Origin: Veillonella intestinalis | GTDB taxonomy: Bacteria; Bacillota; Negativicutes; Veillonellales; Veillonellaceae | Reading direction: 5' to 3' | DNA length: 64,000 bases | Assembly (NCBI RefSeq): GCF_943193155.1 | Contig: NZ_CALPDB010000002.1 | Span: forward strand, 1-64,000 | Shown: piece after piece, positions 45,140-54,228 of the stretch | Numbering within the stretch: the stretch's first letter is position 1 | Layout of the letters: each line of letters starts with the position of its first letter | Made by a program: the position numbers and the translations under genes | The notes under the pieces: model-generated | Database searches by the model: none | What the model was told of the DNA's origin: nothing | What the model saw: the letters and a program-made list of their open reading frames with translations, nothing else

Positions 45140-45834
45140 TATTTTTTACCGCCTCCTTGATTAAGCTCTTTTAAATGTTCCTCCTTAAAGGTTCCTGAAA
45201 AAGCAGGTACTACAATGTTATCTTCTTTTTGGATTTTTAATTCAATCCCCCAATATTTTAAAGATTCTACTACACCACCACGCATGGTTAAAGCGGCTGA
45301 TAATGTTTTTGGATCACCAATGGCCTTAATAACAAAAGGCGGTGCAAATACTTTACCATTTACCATAACCGTTGGTCCTGCACAACGTACCTCTGAAGTG
45401 CCTACTAAGCGCTGATCATTAATAGCAATGGCCTCAGCACCACCAGCGCGCAATTCATTGAGAACACGTAATAAATCTTCATCATGAATTAAATAGAGAT
45501 TGGGATTTTCATTATCTTTTACGGGAACTTTACTGTCATTAATTGTAATGACTACTCCTGGACCACTCACATCAGTGAGGCCCGCTCGTTGTTTTAATAA
45601 GTTAATATCACTCACTGCACTAGCAGTGGCATTATTTTTTTGTATTGCTTCTAATTGCTGACGTAGTTCATCCCGTTCCTTTTCAACTGCCGTCAGTTCA
45701 CGTGCTAAATCTCCTGTACGCTGTAAATGAATGTTGCTAGCCGCAATACTTTGCGTCATTTTATATTGCCCTACCAACATGACGCCTAACAACATGCTTA
45801 CAGCGGCTATCGCCCAACGACCTTGCTTTAACAT
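45139..45834 (-). CDS. DUF881 (YlxW/YlxX-like) division-cluster protein
   Basis: The 231-residue protein has one N-terminal membrane helix (WAIAAVSMLLGVMLVGQYKM), a coiled-coil stretch (ELTAVEKERDELRQQLEAIQKN, ~47-68) and the DUF881 domain with AGLTDVSGPGVVITINDSK, LLRVLNELRAGGAEAIAINDQRLV and SLKYWGIELKI. The bulk is outside the cytoplasm. It sits between ftsQ and sbp, as in Bacillus, and probably belongs to the division machinery, though no precise role is known. Confidence 0.9.
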   Translation of the reverse strand: MLKQGRWAIAAVSMLLGVMLVGQYKMTQSIAASNIHLQRTGDLARELTAVEKERDELRQQLEAIQKNNATASAVSDINLLKQRAGLTDVSGPGVVITINDSKVPVKDNENPNLYLIHDEDLLRVLNELRAGGAEAIAINDQRLVGTSEVRCAGPTVMVNGKVFAPPFVIKAIGDPKTLSAALTMRGGVVESLKYWGIELKIQKEDNIVVPAFSGTFKEEHLKELNQGGGKK

Positions 45835-45855
45835 GCTTCCTCTTCCATTATTATA

Positions 45856-46818
45856 TTAAGGCGTCTTAATAAAGGGCGCCTTTACATTCACATCTAAATA
45901 TTGTGCTGCTACTCCACGAGCCTTTACATCTCGCAGCATATTTTCTGATAAAGGCCCTTTTTTATCTAGTTCACTCGTATCCCCCAAGTGCAATGGTAAA
46001 CCATCTACCGTATAAGCAATTAATTGTTGCGTGTCCCCTACATTAATTTCAGCAATTTGTTTACGCCCCTCTGCACTAATAGAACCTAAATATGTTAATG
46101 TCCCTTTGATAACAGCTACATCAATCATATCTCCCAATAATACATTTCCTAATTTAATTCCGGAAATAATGGGCGCGGATGTATCTTCAATAGCTGGTCC
46201 TAAATTAATAACACGCCCAGATGAATCTAAAGTGGCAAAACCAAATTGAGTCGCCACTACAGCTGCAGCCTGACGTTCCGTTATATTTACTTGTAAAGTC
46301 AAAGGTAATACATAGGTAACTTTAGCTGTTTCCACGCGTAAATCATGTTGTAAGCGTTCTTCCAATTGCCCACTATTAATCTGTAATAAATTTACAGGAT
46401 AGCGAATATTACCAGCTGCCATTACATCAGACACCGTCACTTTATCACTACCGACTACTTGGATTGTACCAAAAGGAATAGGCAGCATAAATAATAGCGC
46501 CCAAATAATTAGTAGCGCCCCACCACCCCAAACAACACGTCGTCGCCAAGCATGAGGTCGTTTTGGTGGGCCTGGCGGTTCCTCTGAATTGCCAGAACCA
46601 CCCATATCATCTTGATAAGTGCCAAACTCATTAGGCTGATGAAAATCATGCAACTGACCAAACTCTGATGACTGTGGCGGTATAAAGCGAGATTGAGGGT
46701 TTGGTTTTACAACATCATCACTATTTTGCTCAGCCCAATGAGACCAATTAGTTTCATTGGGCCCTTTGTGCATATGCTGATTTGAACTAGATGAATACTG
46801 ACGAGTCTCTCCGTTCAT
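45856..46818 (-). CDS. ftsQ: Cell division protein FtsQ/DivIB
   Basis: The 320-residue protein has a long polar N-terminal region (~1-90, rich in Gln, Pro and Ser) and a basic KRPHAWRRRV stop before one membrane helix (VWGGGALLIIWALLFMLPI). It has a POTRA domain starting IQVVGSDKVTVSDVMAAGN and an FtsQ domain with AKVTYVLPLTLQVNITERQAAAVV. It acts in the septal divisome with FtsL and FtsB. The cytoplasmic N-terminus is unusually long. It follows ddl by 20 bases. Confidence 0.93.
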   Translation of the reverse strand: MNGETRQYSSSSNQHMHKGPNETNWSHWAEQNSDDVVKPNPQSRFIPPQSSEFGQLHDFHQPNEFGTYQDDMGGSGNSEEPPGPPKRPHAWRRRVVWGGGALLIIWALLFMLPIPFGTIQVVGSDKVTVSDVMAAGNIRYPVNLLQINSGQLEERLQHDLRVETAKVTYVLPLTLQVNITERQAAAVVATQFGFATLDSSGRVINLGPAIEDTSAPIISGIKLGNVLLGDMIDVAVIKGTLTYLGSISAEGRKQIAEINVGDTQQLIAYTVDGLPLHLGDTSELDKKGPLSENMLRDVKARGVAAQYLDVNVKAPFIKTP

Positions 46819-46838
46819 CTTGTTATCTCCACATTTAA

Positions 46839-47771
46839 TTAAAACTTACCTAAACCAGCAGATAATAAAATCTTTTCACATAAGGTTGGAAAATCAATCC
46901 CCATAGCATTAGCTGCCTTAGGTACCAAAGATGTAGCCGTCATACCAGGCACTGTATTATACTCTAAAACAAATGGCTCACCTGCGCTATTGGTCATAAT
47001 ATCAACACGGATAACACCGCTACATTGTAATTCATTATAAACAGTTTCACCAATGGATTGCATTCTAGCCGTTAACTTTTCATCAATTGGTGCAGGCACT
47101 AAATAATCGGTTGCGCCAGTCGTATACTTTGAAGCATAATCATATTCCCCAGAATGAGGGCGAATTTCAATCACTGGCAAGGCTTTACCATCTAATACAG
47201 ACACAGTAAATTCACGACCATCTAAATACTGTTCAACCACTAAAATATGGTCAAAAACTAACGCTTCTTTTACCGCTGCTGCTAACTCTGTTTCTTGACG
47301 AACAATAACTACACCAATACTAGAACCTTGTGTAGCCGGTTTTAATACAACTGGGTACGTAAAATTAGCCTTAATATGCGCTATAATAACATCTTCACTT
47401 TGCTGTTCATGATTATATGATACCGCTTGTGCTGTTGGAATCTGGGATCCAACAAAAACATCTTTACTAATTTTCTTATTCATCCCTACGGCTTGAGCCA
47501 TAATACCTGAGCCCGTATAAGGGATGCCTGCCATTTCAAGTAATCCTTGTAACGCACCATCTTCCCCAAACTTACCATGTAATGCATTAAATACAACATC
47601 TCCCTTAAGGGCTTTAATATCTTGCAATACCTGTTCTGGTACTAATTCTAGGGTTTTAACTTTATAGCCAAGACCATCTAAAGCCTTAGCAATGGCTTCA
47701 CCGGTACGCCGTGAAACTTCTGCTTCTTTCGATGGACCACCCATTAATACGATAATTTGTTTATCCTTCAT
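46839..47771 (-). CDS. ddl: D-alanine--D-alanine ligase
   Basis: The 310-residue ATP-grasp enzyme has VLMGGPSKEAEVSRRTG, VFNALHGKFGEDGALQGLLEMAGIPYTGSG, PVVLKPATQGSSIGV, EQYLDGREFTVSVLDG and VLEYNTVPGMTATSLVPKAA. The ATP, Mg and D-Ala sites are all visible. It makes the D-Ala-D-Ala dipeptide used by MurF. It follows murC with two bases between. Confidence 0.97.
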   Translation of the reverse strand: MKDKQIIVLMGGPSKEAEVSRRTGEAIAKALDGLGYKVKTLELVPEQVLQDIKALKGDVVFNALHGKFGEDGALQGLLEMAGIPYTGSGIMAQAVGMNKKISKDVFVGSQIPTAQAVSYNHEQQSEDVIIAHIKANFTYPVVLKPATQGSSIGVVIVRQETELAAAVKEALVFDHILVVEQYLDGREFTVSVLDGKALPVIEIRPHSGEYDYASKYTTGATDYLVPAPIDEKLTARMQSIGETVYNELQCSGVIRVDIMTNSAGEPFVLEYNTVPGMTATSLVPKAANAMGIDFPTLCEKILLSAGLGKF

Positions 47772-47773
47772 GA

Positions 47774-49147
47774 TTATTCCTCTTCTAATGTTGCTAACAA
47801 CTTAGGACCGTATTGACTAATACTGCCAGCCCCCATAGTAATGACTAAATCATTAGGCTGCAATACAGCTTTTACTACTTGTGGTACATCCTCTACATTA
47901 GCAATATAATGCACGGTCTGTCCTGTAGTCGCCTCTACCATCTTAGGAATAGATTGTCCATCAATCCCTGCTATAGGATCTTCACCAGCACTATAAATAT
48001 CAGTAATAAACAGCACATCGGCTTTTTGAAAAGCCTGACCAAATTCCTTTAACAATAGATTTGTTCGAGTGAAACGATGAGGCTGGAATACACAAACTAC
48101 ACGATGAGATTTCAAAGCTTTAGCGGCCCCTAAGGTAGCGGCAATCTCAGTTGGATGATGGGCATAATCATCGACAACCCACACATCTTGACTGTGTCCC
48201 TTCGTTTCAAAACGACGTTTAGCACCTGTAAATTTTGCTAAACCGGCAACAACAACCTCAACAGGAATACCACAGCGAATTGCCATAACTAAAGCCCCTA
48301 GAGAATTAAGTGCATTATGTGTGCCAGGCACTTTTAAACGAACCGTAGCTATATGCTCAGACGTATGATAGGCATCATACACTAAAATACCCTTTTCATA
48401 ACGAATATTCTGTACAGTATATTCATTGCTTGGCGCTAAGCCATAGGTGATAAACTGACGAGCCACTTGTGTCATTATCTGTTGAATATTTGAATTATCA
48501 CCACATACAACAGCAACACCGGTATCAGGTAACTTACCAACAAATTCACCAAAGGCAACTAATAAGTTTTCCATAGTCCCATAATGGTCCATATGATCAT
48601 TTTCAATGTTAGTGATGACGATTTCATGAGGATTCAATTTTAAGAAAGATCCATCACTTTCATCGGCCTCAGCAATACTGTATTCGCCCTGTCCCCACTG
48701 ACTGCTACCACCTAAATAATCTACTTCACCGCCAATAATAACAGTAGGATCTAGGCCTGCTTCCACAAAGATTTGGCCTAACATAGAGGTCGTAGTTGTC
48801 TTGCCATGAGCACCAGCTACAGCAATGCCTTTTGTAATATCCAATACTGCCTTTACAATATCAGAACGGTGTAAAATTGGAATGTGCTGCGCTTTAGCTG
48901 CTACTAATTCAGGATTATCCTCATGAATAGCCGTTGAGCGAACTACAGCATCTACTCCATTTACATACTCTGCATTATGACCAATATGAATGGTGGCGCC
49001 CATCTTACGAAATCGTTCAGTTACTGCTGATTCTTGAATATCAGAACCAGATACGTCAAAACCTTGACTGATTAATATATTGGCAATAGCTCTCATTCCT
49101 GAGCCAGCAATGCCAATGAGATGTATTTTATGAATACCATCTAGCAT
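47774..49147 (-). CDS. murC: UDP-N-acetylmuramate--L-alanine ligase
   Basis: The 457-residue Mur ligase has the N-terminal UDP-binding HLIGIAGSGMRAIANIL, the P-loop GIAVAGAHGKTTTTSML, EADESDGSFL and the C-terminal DDYAHHPTEIAATL. It adds L-Ala to UDP-MurNAc. In many relatives murB follows or is fused; here the next gene is ddl and murB is absent from the cluster. Confidence 0.97.
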   Translation of the reverse strand: MLDGIHKIHLIGIAGSGMRAIANILISQGFDVSGSDIQESAVTERFRKMGATIHIGHNAEYVNGVDAVVRSTAIHEDNPELVAAKAQHIPILHRSDIVKAVLDITKGIAVAGAHGKTTTTSMLGQIFVEAGLDPTVIIGGEVDYLGGSSQWGQGEYSIAEADESDGSFLKLNPHEIVITNIENDHMDHYGTMENLLVAFGEFVGKLPDTGVAVVCGDNSNIQQIMTQVARQFITYGLAPSNEYTVQNIRYEKGILVYDAYHTSEHIATVRLKVPGTHNALNSLGALVMAIRCGIPVEVVVAGLAKFTGAKRRFETKGHSQDVWVVDDYAHHPTEIAATLGAAKALKSHRVVCVFQPHRFTRTNLLLKEFGQAFQKADVLFITDIYSAGEDPIAGIDGQSIPKMVEATTGQTVHYIANVEDVPQVVKAVLQPNDLVITMGAGSISQYGPKLLATLEEE

Positions 49148-49168
49148 GGTCTAATCGCTCCTTATAAT

Positions 49169-50275
49169 TTATTTTGCAATATCTAGGGCTAATTGAGCTA
49201 TATCATGTGCGGCCTGTGGCTTGCCTAGTGATTTGGCCGCTACAGACATACGAGCACGCTCCGCTGGATTTTCCATAAAAAATTCAATTTCCCCAATTAA
49301 ATCATTTCCTTGTAACATTTTATCCACTATCATACGCGCTGCTCCAGTACTTACTAAAGCTCGCGCATTATAGGTTTGGTGATCTTCAGCCGCATAGGGA
49401 TAAGGAATTAAAATAGAGGGAATGCCTCTTACTGTTAATTCAGCTAACCCTACAGCCCCTGCACGGAACACTGCTAAGTCAGCAGCTGCTAAAGCTTTTG
49501 GCATTTCATGTAAATATGGCAAAATCACTGACGTATCGCTATAAGCTTGACCATCCTCAATGCCTAAAGCAGACAATACACGCTCATATTCACCAGTACC
49601 TGTTACATGAATTAGCTTAATGCCTTTACGATTTTTAAAATGCTTATGCACCTCTATCATAGCTGTATTAATACTACGAGCTCCGCGAGAACCACCAGCA
49701 ATTAACACCGCAAATTCGTCCTCTTTGAGATTAAAGAAGGCGCGTCCCGTTGCCCGTGTATCTACAAGTACCTCTGGCCGTACAGGATTGCCTGTATAAA
49801 CAATCCGTTTAGCTCCTTCAAAAGCCTTTTCAGCCTCTGCAAAACCAACGGCTACTACATCTACAAAGCGGCTTAAAATTTTATTAGTAATGCCACCAAT
49901 CGTATTTTGTTCCTGAATTAAAGTAGGCACATGCCGTAAAGCAGCAGCTAACAAAATAGGACCGCATACATAGCCACCAGTACCAATGACAATGTCTGGT
50001 TTAAATTCTGAAATAATACGATTGGCCTTTACTAAAGAGCCTAATGTTTTACCCAAAGTTAACAAGGCACGGAATGAAAGATTACGGTTTAGTCCTTCTA
50101 CGGGCAATGTTTTAAAAGGAATTCCTTCTTTAGGTACTAAAGTAGCTTCCAAGCCCTTTTCAGTACCAATATAAAGAAACTCAGCCTCTGTCATGGACGC
50201 TATTTCTTTATAAATCGTAATGGCTGGATAAATATGTCCTCCAGTGCCACCACCGGAAATAATTATACGCTTCAT
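49169..50275 (-). CDS. murG: Undecaprenyldiphospho-muramoylpentapeptide beta-N-acetylglucosaminyltransferase
   Basis: The 368-residue GT28 enzyme has the glycine-rich ISGGGTGGHIYPAITI, VIGTGGYVCGPILLAA, QEQNTIGGITNKIL, GGSRGARSIN and FRAGAVGLAELTVRGIPSILIPYPYAAEDHQTYNA. It adds GlcNAc to lipid I on the cytoplasmic face to give lipid II. Its ATG overlaps the murD stop by four bases (ATGA). Confidence 0.97.
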   Translation of the reverse strand: MKRIIISGGGTGGHIYPAITIYKEIASMTEAEFLYIGTEKGLEATLVPKEGIPFKTLPVEGLNRNLSFRALLTLGKTLGSLVKANRIISEFKPDIVIGTGGYVCGPILLAAALRHVPTLIQEQNTIGGITNKILSRFVDVVAVGFAEAEKAFEGAKRIVYTGNPVRPEVLVDTRATGRAFFNLKEDEFAVLIAGGSRGARSINTAMIEVHKHFKNRKGIKLIHVTGTGEYERVLSALGIEDGQAYSDTSVILPYLHEMPKALAAADLAVFRAGAVGLAELTVRGIPSILIPYPYAAEDHQTYNARALVSTGAARMIVDKMLQGNDLIGEIEFFMENPAERARMSVAAKSLGKPQAAHDIAQLALDIAK

Positions 50276-51669
50276 GACAATGACCCTTTCTTCTCTACTG
50301 TTGATTCAACTAATTCTTTTAGAGCATATACTTCATTTTTAAAATCATCGCCTCGTTCTTCAAAACAATGATACCAGTCAAAACTAGAACAAGCTGGTGA
50401 TAGTAGAACAACGTCTCCATGCTTAGCTAGTTCATACCCTTTAGCTACAGCTTCCGCCATAGAACGAACTTGATAAACATTCGTTACCCCAGCTACTTTC
50501 GCTGCCTCAGCAAAACGTTGAGCCGCTTCCCCCATTAAGATTAAATCACGAACACGCGCCTTAACGAGTTGCATAAACTCACTTAAATCAGTCATTTTAT
50601 CATGACCCCCAGCTAATAAAATAATAGGCTCTTTAAAAGCTTCAATGGCTTTAATGGCAGAGTCTGTATTTGTTGCCTTCGAATCATTAAAATAACTAGC
50701 TCCAGCAATATGAGCTACTGGTTCTAACCGATGTTCTACCCCAGTAAACTGTGCAATTACAGTATGGAGTTGCATAGCTGATACGCCTAACTCATAGGCC
50801 AAAGCAATAACCGCCAAAATATTTTCAATATTGTGACGGCCTGGTAATTGAATCTCATCTGTTCCGATGATTAATTCAGCTACACCTTCACGCACTGCAT
50901 AGCACTGACCATTTTCAAAATACGCTCCATCCGTCACACTATGGTTCTGACTGATGCAAAGTACTTTGCCCGGTACACGTGTTTGCATACTAGCTACTAA
51001 GGGATCATCCACATTAAGCACCGTACAATCACTCGCCGTTTGATGCATAAAAATTTGTTCTTTCGCCGCTTGATATGCTTCCATAGTTTTATGCCGTTGT
51101 AAATGGTCTGGTGTAATATTTAACACTAACGCACCTACAGGCTTAAAAGTCTTCACTGTTTCTAACTGATAACTAGATAATTCAGCGATTAAATACCCAT
51201 CAGCCGAAATTTCATAAGCAGCTTCACTCAAAGAGGCTCCTATATTGCCACCAACTTTAATTGGTTTGCCCGTTTGCGCCATAACTTCACCTAATAAGGT
51301 AGTTGTTGTAGTTTTGCCATTTGTGCCAGTTACCCCTAAAATAGGTGCTTTGGAAATATCATAGGCCACTTCTACTTCGCCTACAATATCTATGCCTCGT
51401 TGTTTAGCAGCCACCAAAATAGGAATCGTCAATGCAATCCCTGGGGACACAACAATGCGATCTACATTAGCCAATAAATCTTCATCTTGACGCCCTGTAA
51501 TAATGGTTACATGACCTTGCGCTAACAGCGTTGTTTCAGCAGCCGTTAAAGTCACGTCTTTATAATCATTTAACACCACTTGAGCCCCTAATAGGCCGAG
51601 TACATGGGCCGCGCCAATCCCACTGCGCCCTGCTCCCAGTACTAAAATTCGTTTTCCCTTGTACTCCAT
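50272..51669 (-). CDS. murD: UDP-N-acetylmuramoylalanine--D-glutamate ligase
   Basis: The 465-residue Mur ligase has an N-terminal Rossmann domain (RILVLGAGRSGIGAA), the P-loop GVTGTNGKTTTTTLLGE, the central NITPDHLQRHKTMEAYQAAK and the C-terminal NDSKATNTDSAIKAI with the catalytic loop, then LLSPACSSFDWYHCFEERGDDFK. It adds D-Glu to UDP-MurNAc-L-Ala. In most dcw clusters ftsW follows; here murG overlaps it directly. Confidence 0.97.
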   Translation of the reverse strand: MEYKGKRILVLGAGRSGIGAAHVLGLLGAQVVLNDYKDVTLTAAETTLLAQGHVTIITGRQDEDLLANVDRIVVSPGIALTIPILVAAKQRGIDIVGEVEVAYDISKAPILGVTGTNGKTTTTTLLGEVMAQTGKPIKVGGNIGASLSEAAYEISADGYLIAELSSYQLETVKTFKPVGALVLNITPDHLQRHKTMEAYQAAKEQIFMHQTASDCTVLNVDDPLVASMQTRVPGKVLCISQNHSVTDGAYFENGQCYAVREGVAELIIGTDEIQLPGRHNIENILAVIALAYELGVSAMQLHTVIAQFTGVEHRLEPVAHIAGASYFNDSKATNTDSAIKAIEAFKEPIILLAGGHDKMTDLSEFMQLVKARVRDLILMGEAAQRFAEAAKVAGVTNVYQVRSMAEAVAKGYELAKHGDVVLLSPACSSFDWYHCFEERGDDFKNEVYALKELVESTVEKKGSLS

Positions 51670-51681
51670 AATAACGCCTAC

Positions 51682-52644
51682 CTATCGCAATGTATACATC
51701 AATAAACCAATAACAGCAAATGCACAGCTACCAAGCCAGAAACGAGATACTACTTTTTGTTCGCTCCACCCAGATAATTCAAAATGGTGATGAATCGGAC
51801 TCATCTTAAACACGCGTACCCCTCGTGTTTTAAAAGAAGCCACTTGAATAATTACGGACAGTGCTTCCATAACAAAAATCCCACCAATAATTACTAATAA
51901 TAATTCTGTCTTAGTTAAGATTGCCATGCCTGCAAAAGCACCGCCTAACGCTAAGGAACCAGTATCGCCCATGAATACCTTGGCTGGATTTGCATTAAAA
52001 TATAAGAATCCTAATACAGCACCACAAAGAATTATACCAAAGAAGGCGACACTCGTTTGAAAGGCCAACATACCAATGACTGTATACGCAATGGCTGCCG
52101 CTGCTGAAGTTCCAGAAGCTAAGCCATCTAAGCCATCAGTCAAATTAACAGCATTAGTCGTGCCTACAATAATCATAAATACTAACACATAGTAGAACCA
52201 ACCTAAGTCAACAGTAATATCAGTTAAAGGAATCCACACCGTTGTAGGAATCACTAATATTTCGGTAGCAATATAACAGAAAATAGCTGACATAATAATC
52301 TGGCCTAAAAACTTCTGTTTAGCTGTAAGCCCTAAATTGCGTTTTTTTACTGATTTAATAAAATCATCTAAGAAACCCAGTAAACCATGCCCTAATGTCA
52401 AAAATAATAATACCCAAGTAGCCATATGAAATGGTGAAAATATCAATACGCTAATCACCATAGCCGCCAGCATAAAAAGACCACCCATAGTCGGGGTCCC
52501 AGCCTTAGCTAAATGCGCCTGTGGTCCATCTTCACGAATGCTCTGCTGCGCATGTAAACGGCGTAACAAAGGGATTCCTACTTTTCCTAATACTAACGTT
52601 ATTACTAAAGTTGTAATAAACGCAAACAATAATTGCATGGTCAT
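51682..52644 (-). CDS. mraY: Phospho-N-acetylmuramoyl-pentapeptide-transferase
   Basis: The 320-residue membrane enzyme has about ten helices and the MraY motifs GTPTMGG, LGFLDDFIKSVKKRNLGL with the catalytic Asp pair, NAVNLTDGLDGLASG, FNANPAKVFMGDTGSLALGG and PIHHHFELSGW. It links UDP-MurNAc-pentapeptide to undecaprenyl phosphate to form lipid I. AAGGAG lies eleven bases before the ATG. A hairpin element lies in the 205-base gap before it. Confidence 0.97.
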   Translation of the reverse strand: MTMQLLFAFITTLVITLVLGKVGIPLLRRLHAQQSIREDGPQAHLAKAGTPTMGGLFMLAAMVISVLIFSPFHMATWVLLFLTLGHGLLGFLDDFIKSVKKRNLGLTAKQKFLGQIIMSAIFCYIATEILVIPTTVWIPLTDITVDLGWFYYVLVFMIIVGTTNAVNLTDGLDGLASGTSAAAAIAYTVIGMLAFQTSVAFFGIILCGAVLGFLYFNANPAKVFMGDTGSLALGGAFAGMAILTKTELLLVIIGGIFVMEALSVIIQVASFKTRGVRVFKMSPIHHHFELSGWSEQKVVSRFWLGSCAFAVIGLLMYTLR

Positions 52645-52746
52645 TCTAACAATCGCTCCTTAAAGATAAGTGTAAAGCCTCCTAACAAAGGCTTGCAAGA
52701 TACATAACTAACATAGCCTCTAAGTCGCTAAGGGACTGTAAAAAAT

Positions 52747-52805
52747 AAAGGCCGTTATCTATGGTAGTACATCTATGGCTGTAATGCAAATAGATTTCGA
52801 CCTTT
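52747..52805 (-). terminator. Terminator or attenuator between murF and mraY
   Basis: Minus strand: AAAGGTCG-AA-ATCTAT (52805-52790) pairs with ATAGAT-AA-CGGCCTTT (52762-52747), followed by ATTTTTTAC. CATAGAT occurs twice (also near 52770-52776), so ATCTAT can pair with either copy, giving two alternative folds. It lies about 45 bases after the murF stop codon and 100 bases before mraY. Confidence 0.65.
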
Positions 52806-52849
52806 TTGAAAAATATCGTTTACTATTTATGTTTTATGCACAATCGTCT

Positions 52850-54226
52850 CTATTTCAAAGACTCTCTATCCCTTAATTCAGAAACTACGCGCTCCATTCG
52901 TAAGCCTCGTGATCCTTTCACTAAAATTACGTCACCTTTAGCTCGTTCATCCCAGTATGTATTTACCATATCTAAATGGCTATCACAAATTTTAGCTACC
53001 CGAATACCTGCTGTTTTAGCTTCCCGTGCAATAAATTTGGCAGCTTCCCCAAAAGTATATACTTGGTCATAACCTTCAGCTACTAATAAGCGCCCAATCT
53101 CACGATGGTTCGCTTCGGTATAATCCCCTAATTCAAGCATATCCCCTAGCATAGCAATTTTTCGCTTACCTTCTAATTGCCCCATAGCTTTAATAGACTC
53201 TGCCATAGAGGCTGGATTCGCATTATAAGCATCATTAAGGGCCACAATATCTCCAAAAGAAACTATTTCTTGACGCATAGGAATGCCAGTAAAGCTACCC
53301 AATGCTTTAGTAATTTTTTGTGAAGATACGCCTAATGCACGACCTACAGCAACAGCGGCTAACGCATCGTACACATTATGATCCCCAATCATAGGTAAAA
53401 ATATATCAAATACTTCATCAAAACAACGGCAAGTAAATTTAATACCATCTTTTTTATAGCGCAACTGAAAACCAGATACGGTAGCATTCTCTTTGATACC
53501 GTAAAAGATAGTCTTACCTTCCGTTAAAGTTGCCATTTGTCGCACTAATTCATCATCTTCATTTAAAATAGCTGTTCCCTCTGGCGGAATATGACGAATT
53601 AATTCACTTTTAGCTTTGCCTATATTTTCTCGAGAACCTAACAATTCAATATGACTATTACCTACATTTGTAATAACGCCTACAGTTGGTTCAGCAATAC
53701 GAGCTAATTCATCAATTTGGCCTAGGCCTCGCATCCCCATTTCAACCACGCAGGCCTCATGTTCTTCTGTCAATTGTAACAGCGTTTTTGGTAAGCCAAT
53801 TTCATTATTAAAATTCTTTTCAGTTTTAAGCACTTTAAATTTAGCTTCTAATACAGTAGCAATCATTTCTTTTGTCGTAGTCTTACCAGATGAACCAGTA
53901 ACAGCTACTACAGGAATCACAAAGCGACGGCGATGATAATTTGCTAGTTGTTGGTACGCTAACAAGGGGGAATCTACTTCGATGCAGATTAAATCACTAA
54001 TCCCTCGTCCTTTCCCAACTAAAGCACCTAACGCTCCCTTAGATTTGGCCTGTTCTAAGAAGTCATGGCCATCAAAGGTATCACCGGTTAAAGCTACAAA
54101 CAAAGAGCCTTCTTCAATGGTACGCGTATCGGTTGACACATTCGTAAACATTGTTTGTTTTTTTGAATCACCAGCATAGGTACCACCTGTAACGGTTAAC
54201 ACCTCCTGGAGCGTAAATTCTGCCAT
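52850..54226 (-). CDS. murF: UDP-N-acetylmuramoyl-tripeptide--D-alanyl-D-alanine ligase
   Basis: The 458-residue Mur ligase has GSLFVALTGDTFDGHDFL, the P-loop VTGSSGKTTTKEMIATVL, NFNNEIGLPKTLL, EMGMRGLGQIDELA and NDAYNANPASMAESIKA. It attaches D-Ala-D-Ala to the tripeptide precursor. It follows murE with two bases between. Confidence 0.97.
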   Translation of the reverse strand: MAEFTLQEVLTVTGGTYAGDSKKQTMFTNVSTDTRTIEEGSLFVALTGDTFDGHDFLEQAKSKGALGALVGKGRGISDLICIEVDSPLLAYQQLANYHRRRFVIPVVAVTGSSGKTTTKEMIATVLEAKFKVLKTEKNFNNEIGLPKTLLQLTEEHEACVVEMGMRGLGQIDELARIAEPTVGVITNVGNSHIELLGSRENIGKAKSELIRHIPPEGTAILNEDDELVRQMATLTEGKTIFYGIKENATVSGFQLRYKKDGIKFTCRCFDEVFDIFLPMIGDHNVYDALAAVAVGRALGVSSQKITKALGSFTGIPMRQEIVSFGDIVALNDAYNANPASMAESIKAMGQLEGKRKIAMLGDMLELGDYTEANHREIGRLLVAEGYDQVYTFGEAAKFIAREAKTAGIRVAKICDSHLDMVNTYWDERAKGDVILVKGSRGLRMERVVSELRDRESLK

Positions 54227-54228
54227 CC

